Assembly (NCBI RefSeq): GCF_014137995.1
Contig: NZ_JACGWV010000002.1
Location: 1,054,001 to 1,118,000, forward strand
DNA: 64,000 bases
Direction of reading: 5' to 3'
Origin: Promicromonospora sukumoe
GTDB taxonomy: Bacteria > Actinomycetota > Actinomycetes > Actinomycetales > Cellulomonadaceae
The stretch's first letter is position 1; each line of letters starts with the position of its first letter. Below, one piece after another: positions 26,338 to 37,264 of this stretch. A program made the position numbers and the translations under genes. Below the pieces are notes generated by a model. It was not told where the DNA came from. It did no database searches and saw nothing but the letters and a program-made list of their open reading frames with translations.

Positions 26338-27942
26338 TCACTCCCCCTGTCGTTCCATCCAGCGTTCGGGACCGGCGGCCGCACGCGCGGTGCGGGCCCG
26401 CCGGGCCTGCTCGGTCATGAGCTGCGCCGCGTCCGCGGCCTCGAGGTGCGGCACCTCCGGGTGCACCGGGCCCTCCGTGGAGTGCACCTGGAACGAGGCC
26501 ACGCCCAGCCGGCGCTGCCACGGCCCCTGGCTCAGGGCCAGCGACTGCGTCCGCTCGTGGGGCACCACGTCCAGGATCTTGACCATGCGCCCCCGGCGCA
26601 GCAGCAGCGCGCGGCCCGTCACGGTGAACCCGTTGCGGCGCCATGCCACCGGGTCCAGTATGCGCGTCCGGCGCGGAGCGGTGATGTAGACGCTCTCCGT
26701 CCGGGAGTCGCCGTCCAGGCCCGCGTCCAAAACGCGGCGCGGCTCGTCGACGCCGAGGTCGGGCAGCACGAGGGAGAGCACGGTGAGCGCCTCCTCGCGG
26801 GTGCCGACCGGGAGCAGCACGCTGTTCTTCTCCTCGCTCTCGCCGCCGTAGCCGGCCACGTTCACCTGGACGCGCCACCAGTCCCGGCCCCGCCACAGCA
26901 CGCTCTGCACCAGGCGGACGGCCTGCACGCGGCCGGGCGGGATGGTCTGGGAGCGCGTCTCCAGCATGCCGTGCCGCAGGCGGACGCCGTCGGGCGAGAT
27001 GGCCACCCGGAAGTCGAACTCGCCGGTGATCCGGTTGAACAGGTAGCCGCCGGCGCCCAGCACCGCGGGCAGGGAGGCGGAGATGACGGCGAACTCGCCC
27101 GTCGCGATCATCACGACGACGACCCCGAGGGCCCAGACGAGCAGCGTGATCATCGCCCCGGAGCGCACCACGGACGCGATCAGCCGGCCCAGGGGCACGC
27201 TGAGCACGGGCACCTGGGGCGCCTCGAGGCTGCCCGCGGGCGCGGGCTGGGGCGGCGCGTCCTGGACGGGGGCGCCGGCGTCCTGGGGCGCCGTCCCCTC
27301 CGGGACGGGCGCGCTCACCGCGTCGGACGGCGCCGGCGCGGCCGGGGCCACCTGACGCCGGTCCGCCACCTTGAGGCCCGCCGCACGGGCGAGGAGCTCG
27401 GCGCGCAGCTCGTCGGCGTCGGCCCCCTTGAGGAATCCGATGGCGACGCCGGAGTCGGTGCCGCCCGCCGTCTCCAGGGTGAGCTCGCACAGCCCGAAGA
27501 ACCGGGCCACCAGGGGCTGCCGGATGTCCACCGACTGGAGCCGGTCCAGCCGAGCGTGCCGCTGCTGCCGGAACAGGATGCCGCGCCGCAGGTGCACGGT
27601 CTCCTCGCCGACGGCGAACGTCGTCATGCGCCAGGCCAGCGTCGAGTAGCCCCAGCCCACGAGCGCGACGGCGGCCAGCGCCGCGAGCAGCGTCCACCAG
27701 TACTCGCCGGACACCAGGGCGATGAGGCCGCCGCGCGGCCCGCCCTCGATGCTCTGCTGCCCCAGGATGACCACCGCGGCGCCGACCACCGCCCAGCCCC
27801 GCACCAGGGGGGTGATCGGGTGGACGCGCCGCCACTGGAGGTTCTCGGTGGAGTCCGTCGTGACGGGGTCCGACGTGGCGGGGTCCGTCGGAGCAGGGTC
27901 CGACGTGGCAGGGTCCGTGCCGGGCTGCGGTTCCGCGCTCAC
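26338..27942 (-). CDS. Membrane protein with two bacterial PH (YdbT-like) domains
   Basis: 534 residues. Two membrane helices near residues 45-62 and 83-103 precede a first PH domain (GEETVHLRRGILFRQQRHARL). A Pro/Ala/Gln linker follows (about 195-240), then two more helices (about 255-300) and a second PH domain (DGVRLRHGMLETRSQTI), with a third related segment near the C-terminus. The N-terminus has short tandem repeats of Asp-Pro-Ala-Thr-Ser. The function is unknown; the family (YdbS/YdbT) is membrane-associated. It overlaps the next upstream gene, another PH protein, by four bases. Confidence 0.8.
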   Translation of the reverse strand: MSAEPQPGTDPATSDPAPTDPATSDPVTTDSTENLQWRRVHPITPLVRGWAVVGAAVVILGQQSIEGGPRGGLIALVSGEYWWTLLAALAAVALVGWGYSTLAWRMTTFAVGEETVHLRRGILFRQQRHARLDRLQSVDIRQPLVARFFGLCELTLETAGGTDSGVAIGFLKGADADELRAELLARAAGLKVADRRQVAPAAPAPSDAVSAPVPEGTAPQDAGAPVQDAPPQPAPAGSLEAPQVPVLSVPLGRLIASVVRSGAMITLLVWALGVVVVMIATGEFAVISASLPAVLGAGGYLFNRITGEFDFRVAISPDGVRLRHGMLETRSQTIPPGRVQAVRLVQSVLWRGRDWWRVQVNVAGYGGESEEKNSVLLPVGTREEALTVLSLVLPDLGVDEPRRVLDAGLDGDSRTESVYITAPRRTRILDPVAWRRNGFTVTGRALLLRRGRMVKILDVVPHERTQSLALSQGPWQRRLGVASFQVHSTEGPVHPEVPHLEAADAAQLMTEQARRARTARAAAGPERWMERQGE

Positions 27943-28421
27943 AGCCCCGCCAGCCGGGCCTCGCCGCGGGACGCCAGGCGGTCACGCAGGCGTGCCGCCT
28001 CGTCCGGCGGCAGGCCGGGGATCTGGGCGTCGGTGCCGACCGACGCCGTGTGGAGCTGCACCTTGGCCAGGCCGAGCTTGCGGTCGAGCGGCCCGGCCTC
28101 GACGTCCACGTACTGCATGCGGCCGTAGGGCACCACGACCATCGACCGGAACATGACGCCCTTGCGGATGAGCAGGTCGTCGTCGCGCTCGGCGTACCCG
28201 ATCGCGCGGACCTGCCGCGGGACCAGCAGGACCGACCACAGCAGGGAGAGGGCGGGCACGCCCGCGAGGATCCAGAACCACGGGCTGACGGTCACCGCGA
28301 GGGCGACGCCGATGACCGCGGGTATGCCGAGGCTGATGGCGCCCGGGACCAGCCGGGCCGTCACGAGCCGCGGGGACACGCGGTTCCAGGTCACGTCGTG
28401 CGGTTCGAATGGGCTGGTCAT
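27939..28421 (-). CDS. Membrane protein with one bacterial PH (YdbS-like) domain
   Basis: 160 residues: two membrane helices (about 22-40 and 45-63) and a PH domain (DDDLLIRKGVMFRSMVVVPYGRMQYVDVE, cited as residues about 78-106). It is the YdbS-type partner of the following YdbT-type gene; such pairs are common and probably form a membrane complex of unknown function. I took the ATG at 28421, which has AACAAT seven bases upstream; an in-frame ATG at 28430 adds three residues and is the alternative. Confidence 0.8.
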   Translation of the reverse strand: MTSPFEPHDVTWNRVSPRLVTARLVPGAISLGIPAVIGVALAVTVSPWFWILAGVPALSLLWSVLLVPRQVRAIGYAERDDDLLIRKGVMFRSMVVVPYGRMQYVDVEAGPLDRKLGLAKVQLHTASVGTDAQIPGLPPDEAARLRDRLASRGEARLAGL

Positions 28422-28465
28422 GCTGCCCATTGTTCCGCAGACCCGTTCCGGTGGGTAGCGAGGCG

Positions 28466-28951
28466 TCAGGCAGGCGCCGGCGACCCGTCCTCCTCGGACC
28501 CGTTGCGGTCCTTGTCCGACGGCGGCAGCTCGCAGAACTTCTCCACGACCAGGCCGACGACGGCCAGCGCGACCGAGCACAGCACGGCCACGGCGGCCGC
28601 GACCGCGCGGTCGCGGCGCGGCTCGATCGCGAGGTCGCCGAGCACCACCAGCACCTGCGCCAGGTACCAGCCGCCCAGGAGGGAGCCGGTCAGGGCCGCG
28701 GCCTTCGCCAGGACGAGCGTCCGGGCGGCCCGGATGCCGTCGAGGCTGGGGCGCTTGCCCTTCTGGTAGGCCCGCACGGCCCACCCCGACCAGAAGACGC
28801 CGCCGGCCAGCACCAGGATCGCGACGTCGACGAGCCAGGGCACGACGGGCAGGTACACGGAGCGCGACTCGAGGGCGCGCAGCACGAGCCAACCGACCAC
28901 CGCGACAGCCACGAGGACTGCGATCAAGGACCGGACCGGGGTTCTGCGCAT
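28466..28951 (-). CDS. DUF3180 membrane protein
   Basis: 161 residues with four predicted membrane helices (about 8-25, 35-57, 78-106, 117-137) and a polar C-terminal tail. It matches the actinobacterial DUF3180 family, which is almost always located right after folK, as here. No function is established. The ATG follows the folBK stop after a single base, so it is co-translated with the folate genes. Confidence 0.8.
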   Translation of the reverse strand: MRRTPVRSLIAVLVAVAVVGWLVLRALESRSVYLPVVPWLVDVAILVLAGGVFWSGWAVRAYQKGKRPSLDGIRAARTLVLAKAAALTGSLLGGWYLAQVLVVLGDLAIEPRRDRAVAAAVAVLCSVALAVVGLVVEKFCELPPSDKDRNGSEEDGSPAPA

Positions 28952-28952
28952 G

Positions 28953-31622
28953 TCAGGCGTCGCGCCCGCGCTCGTCCCGCACCGGCACCCACGAGGGCAC
29001 CGAGTCGATCGGGCCGTCCGACGGCGGGAGCGACTGCTCGGTCGCGTAGCCCGGGACCCGGATCACCGTGTGGTCGTTGTCGTAGGCGTCCCGCAGCCCG
29101 TTGAGCTGCCCGTTCGAGTGGCCGCCGGAGTGGCCGTTCGACTGGCCGTTCCGGTCCGCGTCGGACGCGCCGTTCGGGGGCGGGCCGACCGGGGCGAACA
29201 CCGGTGACGAGGGCTCCTGCGGGGCGCCGTTCATCGGCGGGAACACGCCGCTCTGCTGGCGCGACGGGTTGACCGGGGCGAAGACGGGCTTGGCGGGCGC
29301 CGGGGAGCCCGGCGGCAGCGGCTCGTGCGCCGGCTCCTCGTGGGCCGTGTCCCGGACCGCGCGGGGGGCGATCGGCGCCGGCGGGGCCGGGACGAGTGCC
29401 TCCTCGGGCGGCGGCACGGGCGAGCCGGTACCCGGCACGCCGGCCGGCGGCGCCACGGGGGCGGCCTGCGCCTGGTGCGGGATCGGCACGGAGCCGCCGG
29501 GGCCCTGCACGGGTCCGCTGGAGTAGGCCTGCGGGTGGGTGCCGCCCGCGTACGGGTCCTGCTGCGGGGGTCCGTCCAGGTCCACGGGGCCGCTGTGGTG
29601 CGCCTGCGGCTGACCGCCGCCGGGCACCTCGACCACGGGGCCGCCGGGCGAGGCCTTCGGGCGCCCGCTCGGCGGGAGCGACGGGGGCAGGGCCGGCGGC
29701 ATCTCGGCGGAGCGCCCGTCCTGACCGTCGTCGGCCACGGCGGGCTGGTTCGAGACGGTGGGCCCACCGCTGCCCTGCTCCGGCTCGGGGTCGGTCAGCC
29801 AGTCGAGCGCGAGCCAGCGGATGCCGGTCCGGTCGGGTGCGGTCGCCGCGAGCTGGCCCACGGGCCCGCCGCCCAGGCCGGGCAGCACTGCTTCCGGCGC
29901 GATCTGCGACCAGGGCTCCAGCACGAAGGCGCGCTCGTGGGCCCGCGGGTGCGGGATCTCGATGTCCTCGGCGGAGTCGGTCAGCGTGCCGTACGTGATC
30001 AGGTCGACGTCGAGCGTGCGGGCGCCCCAGCGCTCCTCGCGGGTGCGGCCGTGCAGGTTCTCGACCTCCAGGCAGGCCTGCAGCAGCGCGCGCGCCGAGA
30101 GCGTCGTACGGGCCAGCAGCACCGCGTTCAGGTAGTCGGGCTGGTCCTCCGGCCCGCCGACGGCGGCCGTGCGGGCCAGCGGCGACACGTCGGTGATCTG
30201 CACCCCGGGCACCCGGTCCAGCTCGGCGACCGCGGACCGCATGGTCGCCTGGGGGTCACCCAGGTTGGCGCCGATGGCGACGACCACCTCGACGTACCCG
30301 GCGGGCACCTCGTCGAACCGGTCGCGGGGCTCCGCCTGGTACTGCTGCTCCTGCGGGTACTGCTCCTGGGCGAACTGCTCCTGGGCGAAGGCCGGCTCCG
30401 GCTGCCCGACGGCGGGGTCGGGGACCGCCGCCGACACCCGGGTCGTCTCCATGTCGCCCTGGTCGTACTGCTGCTCGAACATCTGGTCGTACTGGTTCGG
30501 CTGCGCGTCACGGCGCTGCTGCTCGAACGGCTGCTGCTCGAAGCCCTGCTGCGGCTGGTCGTACTGCGCCTGGTCGTACTGCTGCGGCTCGAACTGCTGG
30601 AGCTGCTGGTCGAAGCTGTTCCGCTGGTCGATCCCCGGCCGCTGGTCGAGCCCCTGGAGGGACTCGTACTGCTGGACCGGCTCGAACGCGGTCTCGGGCG
30701 TGAACTGCTCCTGCGGGGTGAACTGCTCCTGGGGCTGGAACTGCTCCTGCGGCTGGAAGGCCTCGCCCTGCTGGAACTGCTCCTGCGGCTGGAACTGCTC
30801 TTCGGGCTCGAACTGCTCCTGCGGCTGGAACGGCTCGCCCCGCTGGAACTGCTCCTCGGGCTGGAACTGCTCGCCCTGCTGGAACACCGGCTCCTTGGCG
30901 AGGTTCTCGCGCTGCTCGGGCTGCGCCGGGGCCTCGGCCTGCAGCTCCCACGCCGCGGGGATGACCCCGAGCGGCTCGGGCGCGATGAGCTCGGGCACGG
31001 GGAGCGGCTCGGGCTCCTCGACGGCCGGCTGGGCGACGGGGGCCGACTGCTCGACCGGCTGGTACGGCTCGTACGGCTCGGGCCGGAACGGCTCCGGCTC
31101 CTCGGCCACGGGCCGGGCGACGGGCTCGAAGTCCTGCGGCTCGAGCTCGGCCGGGACGGCGTCGGCGGCCGGCTCCAGCCCGTGCAGCGCCGCCGGCGCG
31201 GCCACGACGGGCACGCGGGTGCGGTCGCGGCGGATCGCCACCTCGACGTCGGCGAACGGCACCGGGATGGGCGCGTGCGGCTTGTGCACCCGCACGTCCA
31301 CGGCCTCGATCTGCGGGCGGGCCAGCACCGCGGCGGCGATGCGCTCCGCGACCGTCTCGATGAGGTCGGCGGGGTCGCCCTTCAGGATGTCGTGGACGTC
31401 GGCCGCGACGTCCGCGTAGCTCACGGTGCGGGCCAGGTCGTCGCCGGCGGCCGCGGGGCGCGCGTCCATGTACAGCACGACGTCGGCCCGGAACTCCTGG
31501 CCGGTCTGCCGTTCCGACGGCAGCACACCGTGGTACCCCCGCGCGCTCACGCCGCTCAGCTGGATCTGGTCCAGCTGATGGCCGTCCGGGCCTGTGACGC
31601 CCGTTCCGAACGCTGTGGTCAC
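28953..31622 (-). CDS. folBK: Dihydroneopterin aldolase - disordered repeat linker - HPPK fusion (FolB-FolK)
   Basis: 889 residues holding two successive folate enzymes. FolB (about 16-137) splits dihydroneopterin: SERQTGQEF with Glu37 and RVHKPHAPIP with Lys114 are visible. FolK (about 443-600) pyrophosphorylates hydroxymethyl-dihydropterin: AIGANLGDP and RWGARTLDVDLITYG. Between them lie about 300 residues without globular character. These begin Pro/Glu-rich, pass through eleven hexapeptides of the type EQFQPQ (251-316), then become rich in Gln, Tyr, Phe and Asp. After FolK a Pro-rich tail of about 280 residues follows, with an Asn-Gly-His-Ser run near the end. The GTG at 31622 has GGAGG six bases upstream and overlaps the folP stop (GTGA). 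Separate folB and folK genes are usual at this locus. Confidence 0.93.
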   Translation of the reverse strand: MTTAFGTGVTGPDGHQLDQIQLSGVSARGYHGVLPSERQTGQEFRADVVLYMDARPAAAGDDLARTVSYADVAADVHDILKGDPADLIETVAERIAAAVLARPQIEAVDVRVHKPHAPIPVPFADVEVAIRRDRTRVPVVAAPAALHGLEPAADAVPAELEPQDFEPVARPVAEEPEPFRPEPYEPYQPVEQSAPVAQPAVEEPEPLPVPELIAPEPLGVIPAAWELQAEAPAQPEQRENLAKEPVFQQGEQFQPEEQFQRGEPFQPQEQFEPEEQFQPQEQFQQGEAFQPQEQFQPQEQFTPQEQFTPETAFEPVQQYESLQGLDQRPGIDQRNSFDQQLQQFEPQQYDQAQYDQPQQGFEQQPFEQQRRDAQPNQYDQMFEQQYDQGDMETTRVSAAVPDPAVGQPEPAFAQEQFAQEQYPQEQQYQAEPRDRFDEVPAGYVEVVVAIGANLGDPQATMRSAVAELDRVPGVQITDVSPLARTAAVGGPEDQPDYLNAVLLARTTLSARALLQACLEVENLHGRTREERWGARTLDVDLITYGTLTDSAEDIEIPHPRAHERAFVLEPWSQIAPEAVLPGLGGGPVGQLAATAPDRTGIRWLALDWLTDPEPEQGSGGPTVSNQPAVADDGQDGRSAEMPPALPPSLPPSGRPKASPGGPVVEVPGGGQPQAHHSGPVDLDGPPQQDPYAGGTHPQAYSSGPVQGPGGSVPIPHQAQAAPVAPPAGVPGTGSPVPPPEEALVPAPPAPIAPRAVRDTAHEEPAHEPLPPGSPAPAKPVFAPVNPSRQQSGVFPPMNGAPQEPSSPVFAPVGPPPNGASDADRNGQSNGHSGGHSNGQLNGLRDAYDNDHTVIRVPGYATEQSLPPSDGPIDSVPSWVPVRDERGRDA
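30675..30872 (-). repeat. Eleven-copy 18-base coding repeat in folBK
   Basis: The stretch encodes eleven consecutive hexapeptides with consensus Glu-Gln-Phe-Gln-Pro-Gln. The unit is 18 bases (GAGCAGTTCCAGCCGCAG-like). Copies differ at third positions and by a few replacements, and Phe is present in all eleven. Confidence 0.9.
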
Positions 31623-32668
31623 CGTGGTCCTCCCCCATCGTCGTTGCCTGCACCGGAATCCTGCCAGGTTGGCATGTCTTGTCCCCCGGCCGTCCACGAT
31701 TCTGTGGTCAAGGCCACGGTGGAAGTCAATGCCTCCGGTGCGGATCGGGAAGAAGTCCCCGGCGACCCTACCCGGGCGTCGCCGTCGGCGGCGGTCCACG
31801 CGGCGGCGACCTTGACGGCGTCGACGCTCGCCCGGACGGTGTGCACGCGGACGCACCAGGCGCCCGCGGCCGCCGACAGCGCCGAGATGGCGGCGGTCGC
31901 GTCGTCGCGCGCCCGCGGCGGTGCCGGGCGTCCGGCCTGGTCCGCGAGCAGGTGGCCGAGGAACCGCTTGCGCGAGGCGCCGACGAGCACCGGGCGGCCG
32001 AGCTGGTGCAGCGCGTCGAGGTGGGCCAGCAGCGGCCAGTTCAGCACCCCGGCCTTGGCGAAGCCGAGCCCCGGGTCGAGGATCAGCTGGTCGGGCCGGA
32101 CCCCGTCGTCGTGCAGCGCGGCCATGCGGGCCGCGAGCTCGTCGCGGACGTCGGCCACGACGTCGTCGTACACCTCGAGGTCGTCCATGACGTCCGCGTG
32201 GCCGCGCCAGTGCATCGCCACGTAGGCGGCGCCGGTCTCGGCGACCGCGCGGCCCATCTCCGGGTCGGCGAGCCCGCCGGAGACGTCGTTCACGATGCGG
32301 GCGCCGGCGGCCACCGCACGTTCCGCGACGGCCGCGCGCGTGGTGTCCACGCTGACGACGGCGCCGTGCGCGGCGAGCCGCTCGATCACGGGCAGCACCC
32401 GCGCCAGCTCCTGGTCCTGCGGTACGCGCACCGACCCGGGCCGGGTGGACTCGCCGCCCACGTCCAGGATGTCCGCGCCCTCGCCGAGCAGCTCCAGCCC
32501 GTGCGCGACGGCCGCGGACGGCTCGAACCACTCCCCGCCGTCCGAGAACGAGTCCGGGGTGACGTTGACCACACCCATCACGAGGGTGCGGCCTGCCCCG
32601 GAAAGCTGGGGCAGGCCGTGTACCCGAGCGTCCCGGGTGGAAGAGCGGACGGCGGCGGACACCGTCAC
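31619..32668 (-). CDS. folP: Dihydropteroate synthase
   Basis: Condenses dihydropterin pyrophosphate with p-aminobenzoate; the target of sulfonamides. 349 residues. Family motifs are [38 protein letters not shown] and [11 protein letters not shown]-terminal tail of about 60 residues (Ser, Thr, Ala-rich, ending DDGGGPR) exceeds the family. I chose the GTG at 32668, which overlaps the folE stop as GTGA; a GTG six bases later is possible. It feeds from folE and folBK within the same transcript. Confidence 0.94.
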   Translation of the reverse strand: MTVSAAVRSSTRDARVHGLPQLSGAGRTLVMGVVNVTPDSFSDGGEWFEPSAAVAHGLELLGEGADILDVGGESTRPGSVRVPQDQELARVLPVIERLAAHGAVVSVDTTRAAVAERAVAAGARIVNDVSGGLADPEMGRAVAETGAAYVAMHWRGHADVMDDLEVYDDVVADVRDELAARMAALHDDGVRPDQLILDPGLGFAKAGVLNWPLLAHLDALHQLGRPVLVGASRKRFLGHLLADQAGRPAPPRARDDATAAISALSAAAGAWCVRVHTVRASVDAVKVAAAWTAADGDARVGSPGTSSRSAPEALTSTVALTTESWTAGGQDMPTWQDSGAGNDDGGGPR

Positions 32669-33288
32669 TTCCCGAGAATGAGGCTCATCGCCTCGGCCCG
32701 CGTCGCCCCGTCCCGCATGACGCCGCGCACCGCGGAGGTGATCGTGCGGGAGCCGGGCTTGCGCACGCCCCGCATGGACATGCACAGGTGCTCGCACTGC
32801 ACCACGACGAGCACGCCGCGCGGCTCGAGCAGCTCCACCAGGGAGTCCGCGATCTGGGTGGTCATGCGCTCCTGGACCTGCGGACGGCGGGCGTACACCT
32901 CGACCAGGCGCGCGAGCTTGCTCAGCCCCGTGATGCGGCCGTCCACGTTCGGGATGTACCCCACGTGCGCGACGCCGTGGAACGGCACCAGGTGGTGCTC
33001 GCAGGTGGAGTACACCTCGATGTCCTTGACCAGCACCATCTCCTCGTGACCGAGGTCGAACGTGGTGGTCAGCACGTCCTCCGGCTCCTGCCGCAGGCCC
33101 GCGAAGATCTCCTGGTACGCCCGGGCGACGCGGGCCGGCGTCTCGCGCAGGCCCTCCCGCTCCGGGTCCTCGCCGACGGCGAGGAGGAGCTCGCGCACCG
33201 CGGCCTCGGCCCGTGCGGCGTCGTACGGCGGGATGTCCGCCGCACGCCGCACGGGCGTCGACAAGGGGCTGATCGACCCGTCGGTCAT
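32665..33288 (-). CDS. folE: GTP cyclohydrolase I
   Basis: First enzyme of folate synthesis, forming dihydroneopterin triphosphate from GTP. 207 residues. The zinc ligands are visible in [13 protein letters not shown] and [14 protein letters not shown], and [20 protein letters not shown] is the family signature. The ATG at 33288 has CGGAG about eight bases upstream. It stands 13 bases after ftsH and overlaps folP, the conserved actinobacterial order ftsH-folE-folP-folB-folK. Confidence 0.96.
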   Translation of the reverse strand: MTDGSISPLSTPVRRAADIPPYDAARAEAAVRELLLAVGEDPEREGLRETPARVARAYQEIFAGLRQEPEDVLTTTFDLGHEEMVLVKDIEVYSTCEHHLVPFHGVAHVGYIPNVDGRITGLSKLARLVEVYARRPQVQERMTTQIADSLVELLEPRGVLVVVQCEHLCMSMRGVRKPGSRTITSAVRGVMRDGATRAEAMSLILGK

Positions 33289-33301
33289 CGTGGTGCTCCG
33301 G

Positions 33302-35341
<2,040 letters not shown>

Positions 35342-35346
35342 CGGCG

Positions 35347-35372
35347 ACGGGGACCGAGCCCCGTTTCCCTCC
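35347..35372 (-). promoter_or_regulatory. ftsH ribosome binding site separated from the start by a hairpin
   Basis: On the minus strand GGAGGG (35372-35367) is followed by ACGGGG-CTCGGT-CCCCGT, a 6-base stem with a 6-base loop (35364-35347), and then five bases and the ATG. If the hairpin forms, the effective spacing between ribosome site and start becomes about seven bases; if it is open, the spacing is too long for normal initiation. Confidence 0.5.
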
Positions 35373-35501
35373 GCTCGCGCAAGATGTATCCGTCGAAACT
35401 ACATGGTCTCCCTGAGAGGAGCCCCGAGTGTTCGCCCAGAGCATGTGACTCCTGGACCACACTCGCCCGGACGCGACGAACCGCCCGGGACGGGCACCGA
35501 C

Positions 35502-36056
35502 TCAGCCGCCGTAGACGTGCGGTGCCAGGGTGGCAACGAACGGCAGGTTGCGATAGTTCTCGGCGTAGTCGAGGCCGTACCCGACCACGAACTCGTTCGG
35601 GATGTCGTACCCGAGGTACTTCACGTCGACGTCGGCCTGCGCGGCGTCCGGCTTGCGGAGCATCGACGCGATCTCGACGGACTCGGGGCCGCGTGAGCGC
35701 AGGTTGGAGACCAGCCAGGACAGCGTGAGGCCCGAGTCGATGACGTCCTCGACGATGAGCACGTTGCGGCCCGTCAGGTCCGAGCGCAGGTCCATCAGGA
35801 TGCGCACCACCCCGGAGGACTTGGTGCCCGAGCCGTAGGAGGAGACCGCCATCCAGTCCATCTGCGCCTTGTGGTGCAGGCGGCGGGACAGGTCGGCCAT
35901 CACCATGACCGCGCCCTTGAGCACGCCGACCAGGAGCAGGTCCTTGCCCGCGTAGTCCGCGTCGATCTGGGCGGCCATCTCGTCGAGCTTGCTGCTGAGC
36001 TGCTCCTCGGTGAGCAGAACCTCTGCGAGGTCGGGGCCGACGTCGGACTTGTCCAC
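35502..36056 (-). CDS. hpt: Hypoxanthine phosphoribosyltransferase
   Basis: Purine salvage enzyme converting hypoxanthine or guanine with PRPP to IMP or GMP. 184 residues. The PRPP-binding motif VLIVEDVIDSGLTL and the pyrophosphate loop region VGVLKGAVMVM are present, as is the flexible loop SSYGSGTKSSG. The GTG at 36056 has AGGAG eight bases upstream, overlapping the tilS stop region. tilS-hpt-ftsH is a conserved order in many bacteria. Confidence 0.96.
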   Translation of the reverse strand: MDKSDVGPDLAEVLLTEEQLSSKLDEMAAQIDADYAGKDLLLVGVLKGAVMVMADLSRRLHHKAQMDWMAVSSYGSGTKSSGVVRILMDLRSDLTGRNVLIVEDVIDSGLTLSWLVSNLRSRGPESVEIASMLRKPDAAQADVDVKYLGYDIPNEFVVGYGLDYAENYRNLPFVATLAPHVYGG

Positions 36057-36059
36057 GGG

Positions 36060-37262
36060 TCACTCCTGTGTCGTTGTGGGGGGTCGGACGCCGGTCCAGC
36101 CGTCCGAGATCCCGGTCGGCGCGGCGCGCAGGAAAAGACTGCCACACGCGCGACGTGCCCGTGCGCCGCCCGGGAGCCCGGCGGGACCCTGGCCGCTCCA
36201 GGACACGACGAACGCGTCGAGCGCGTCCACGTGCCGCGTCGTGGTGTCCGTGGGCCGGCAGCCGGCCGCGAGCGCGGCGAGCCGCAGGGCCCGGCGCCGC
36301 AGCGCCGGGTGGGCCCGCGCCAGCACCTCGACGTCGAGCGCGTCCTCCCCGGGTTCGGAGTCGAGCCCCGGTCCGGAGTCGGGCTCAGATTGGGAGTCCG
36401 GCCCGGGCACGGCCGCCGCCCGGGCGCCGGCCAGGAGGTCGGCCGCGAGGGTGTCCAGCAGGTCGGCGTCGTCCCGGAGCTGGTCCGCCGTGCGTGCGAG
36501 CGCCTCGGCGACGCCGGGCCCGAGCGTCTCCTCCAGGACCGGCAGCACGCGCCCCCGCACCCGCGAGCGCAGCGGCGTGAACCGATCGGCGGACCCGGCG
36601 TCGGGCAGCAGGTTGGTGGGGTCCGTCCAGTAGTCCAGGCCCGACGCCGCGCACACGGCCTCGGTCTGCGCCCGGCGCAGCCCGAGGAAGGGCCGGCGCA
36701 GGATGCCGCGCTCCCGGGGCATCCCGGCGAGCGACCGGGCGCCGGCGCCCCGGGCGAGGCCGAGCAGCACCTGCTCCGCCTGGTCGTCGAGGGTGTGGCC
36801 GAGCAGCACGCGGACGGCACCGGTCTGGGCCGCGGCCTCCTCGATCGCGCCGTAGCGCAGCTCGCGGGCGGCGGCCTCGGGCCCTCCGGCGCCCGCGCCG
36901 TCGGGCCGCTCCGGCCGGGCCTGCCCCTCGGACAGGGCGGGCCGGGCGGGCCGCTCCGGCCGCCGGACGAGCACCGGGTCCAGGCCCAGGGCGCGGCACT
37001 GCTCGGCGGCCCGCGCGGCGACGTCGGCCGAGCCCTCCTGGAGCCCGTGGTCCACGACCACCGCCCCCGCCCGGACGGCGTGCCCGCGGGAGCGCACCGA
37101 CCTGCCGACGCGGCGGGCCTCGAAGGCCACGGCCGCGGCGAGGGCGAGGCTGTCGGCCCCGCCGGAGCAGGCGACGAGCACGAGGTCGCCGGGGCCCAGG
37201 CCGGCCAGCGCCGTCCGGACGGCGGTGCGGGCCGCCGCGACGGCGGGGTCGACCCGTGCCAC
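36060..37262 (-). CDS. tilS: tRNA(Ile)-lysidine synthetase
   Basis: Modifies cytidine 34 of tRNA-Ile(CAU) to lysidine using lysine and ATP, so the tRNA reads AUA. 400 residues. The PP-loop motif [12 protein letters not shown] lies near residue 30 and [19 protein letters not shown] near 155. Two Pro/Gly-rich inserts are unusual: one around residues 100-125 ([18 protein letters not shown]) and one rich in Asp, Ser and Pro near 290. The GTG at 37262 follows the upstream stop by two bases. There is no clear ribosome site, so translation probably depends on coupling. Confidence 0.92.
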   Translation of the reverse strand: MARVDPAVAAARTAVRTALAGLGPGDLVLVACSGGADSLALAAAVAFEARRVGRSVRSRGHAVRAGAVVVDHGLQEGSADVAARAAEQCRALGLDPVLVRRPERPARPALSEGQARPERPDGAGAGGPEAAARELRYGAIEEAAAQTGAVRVLLGHTLDDQAEQVLLGLARGAGARSLAGMPRERGILRRPFLGLRRAQTEAVCAASGLDYWTDPTNLLPDAGSADRFTPLRSRVRGRVLPVLEETLGPGVAEALARTADQLRDDADLLDTLAADLLAGARAAAVPGPDSQSEPDSGPGLDSEPGEDALDVEVLARAHPALRRRALRLAALAAGCRPTDTTTRHVDALDAFVVSWSGQGPAGLPGGARARRACGSLFLRAAPTGISDGWTGVRPPTTTQE

Positions 37263-37264
37263 GG

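Noticed and set aside
30675..30872. CRISPR-like or tandem satellite repeat
   Set aside because: The 18-base units have no spacers and keep a reading frame within folBK.
31623..32531. N-terminal extension of folBK
   Set aside because: It lies entirely over folP in another frame and has Arg/Gly-rich content; the GTG at 31622 has a good ribosome site.
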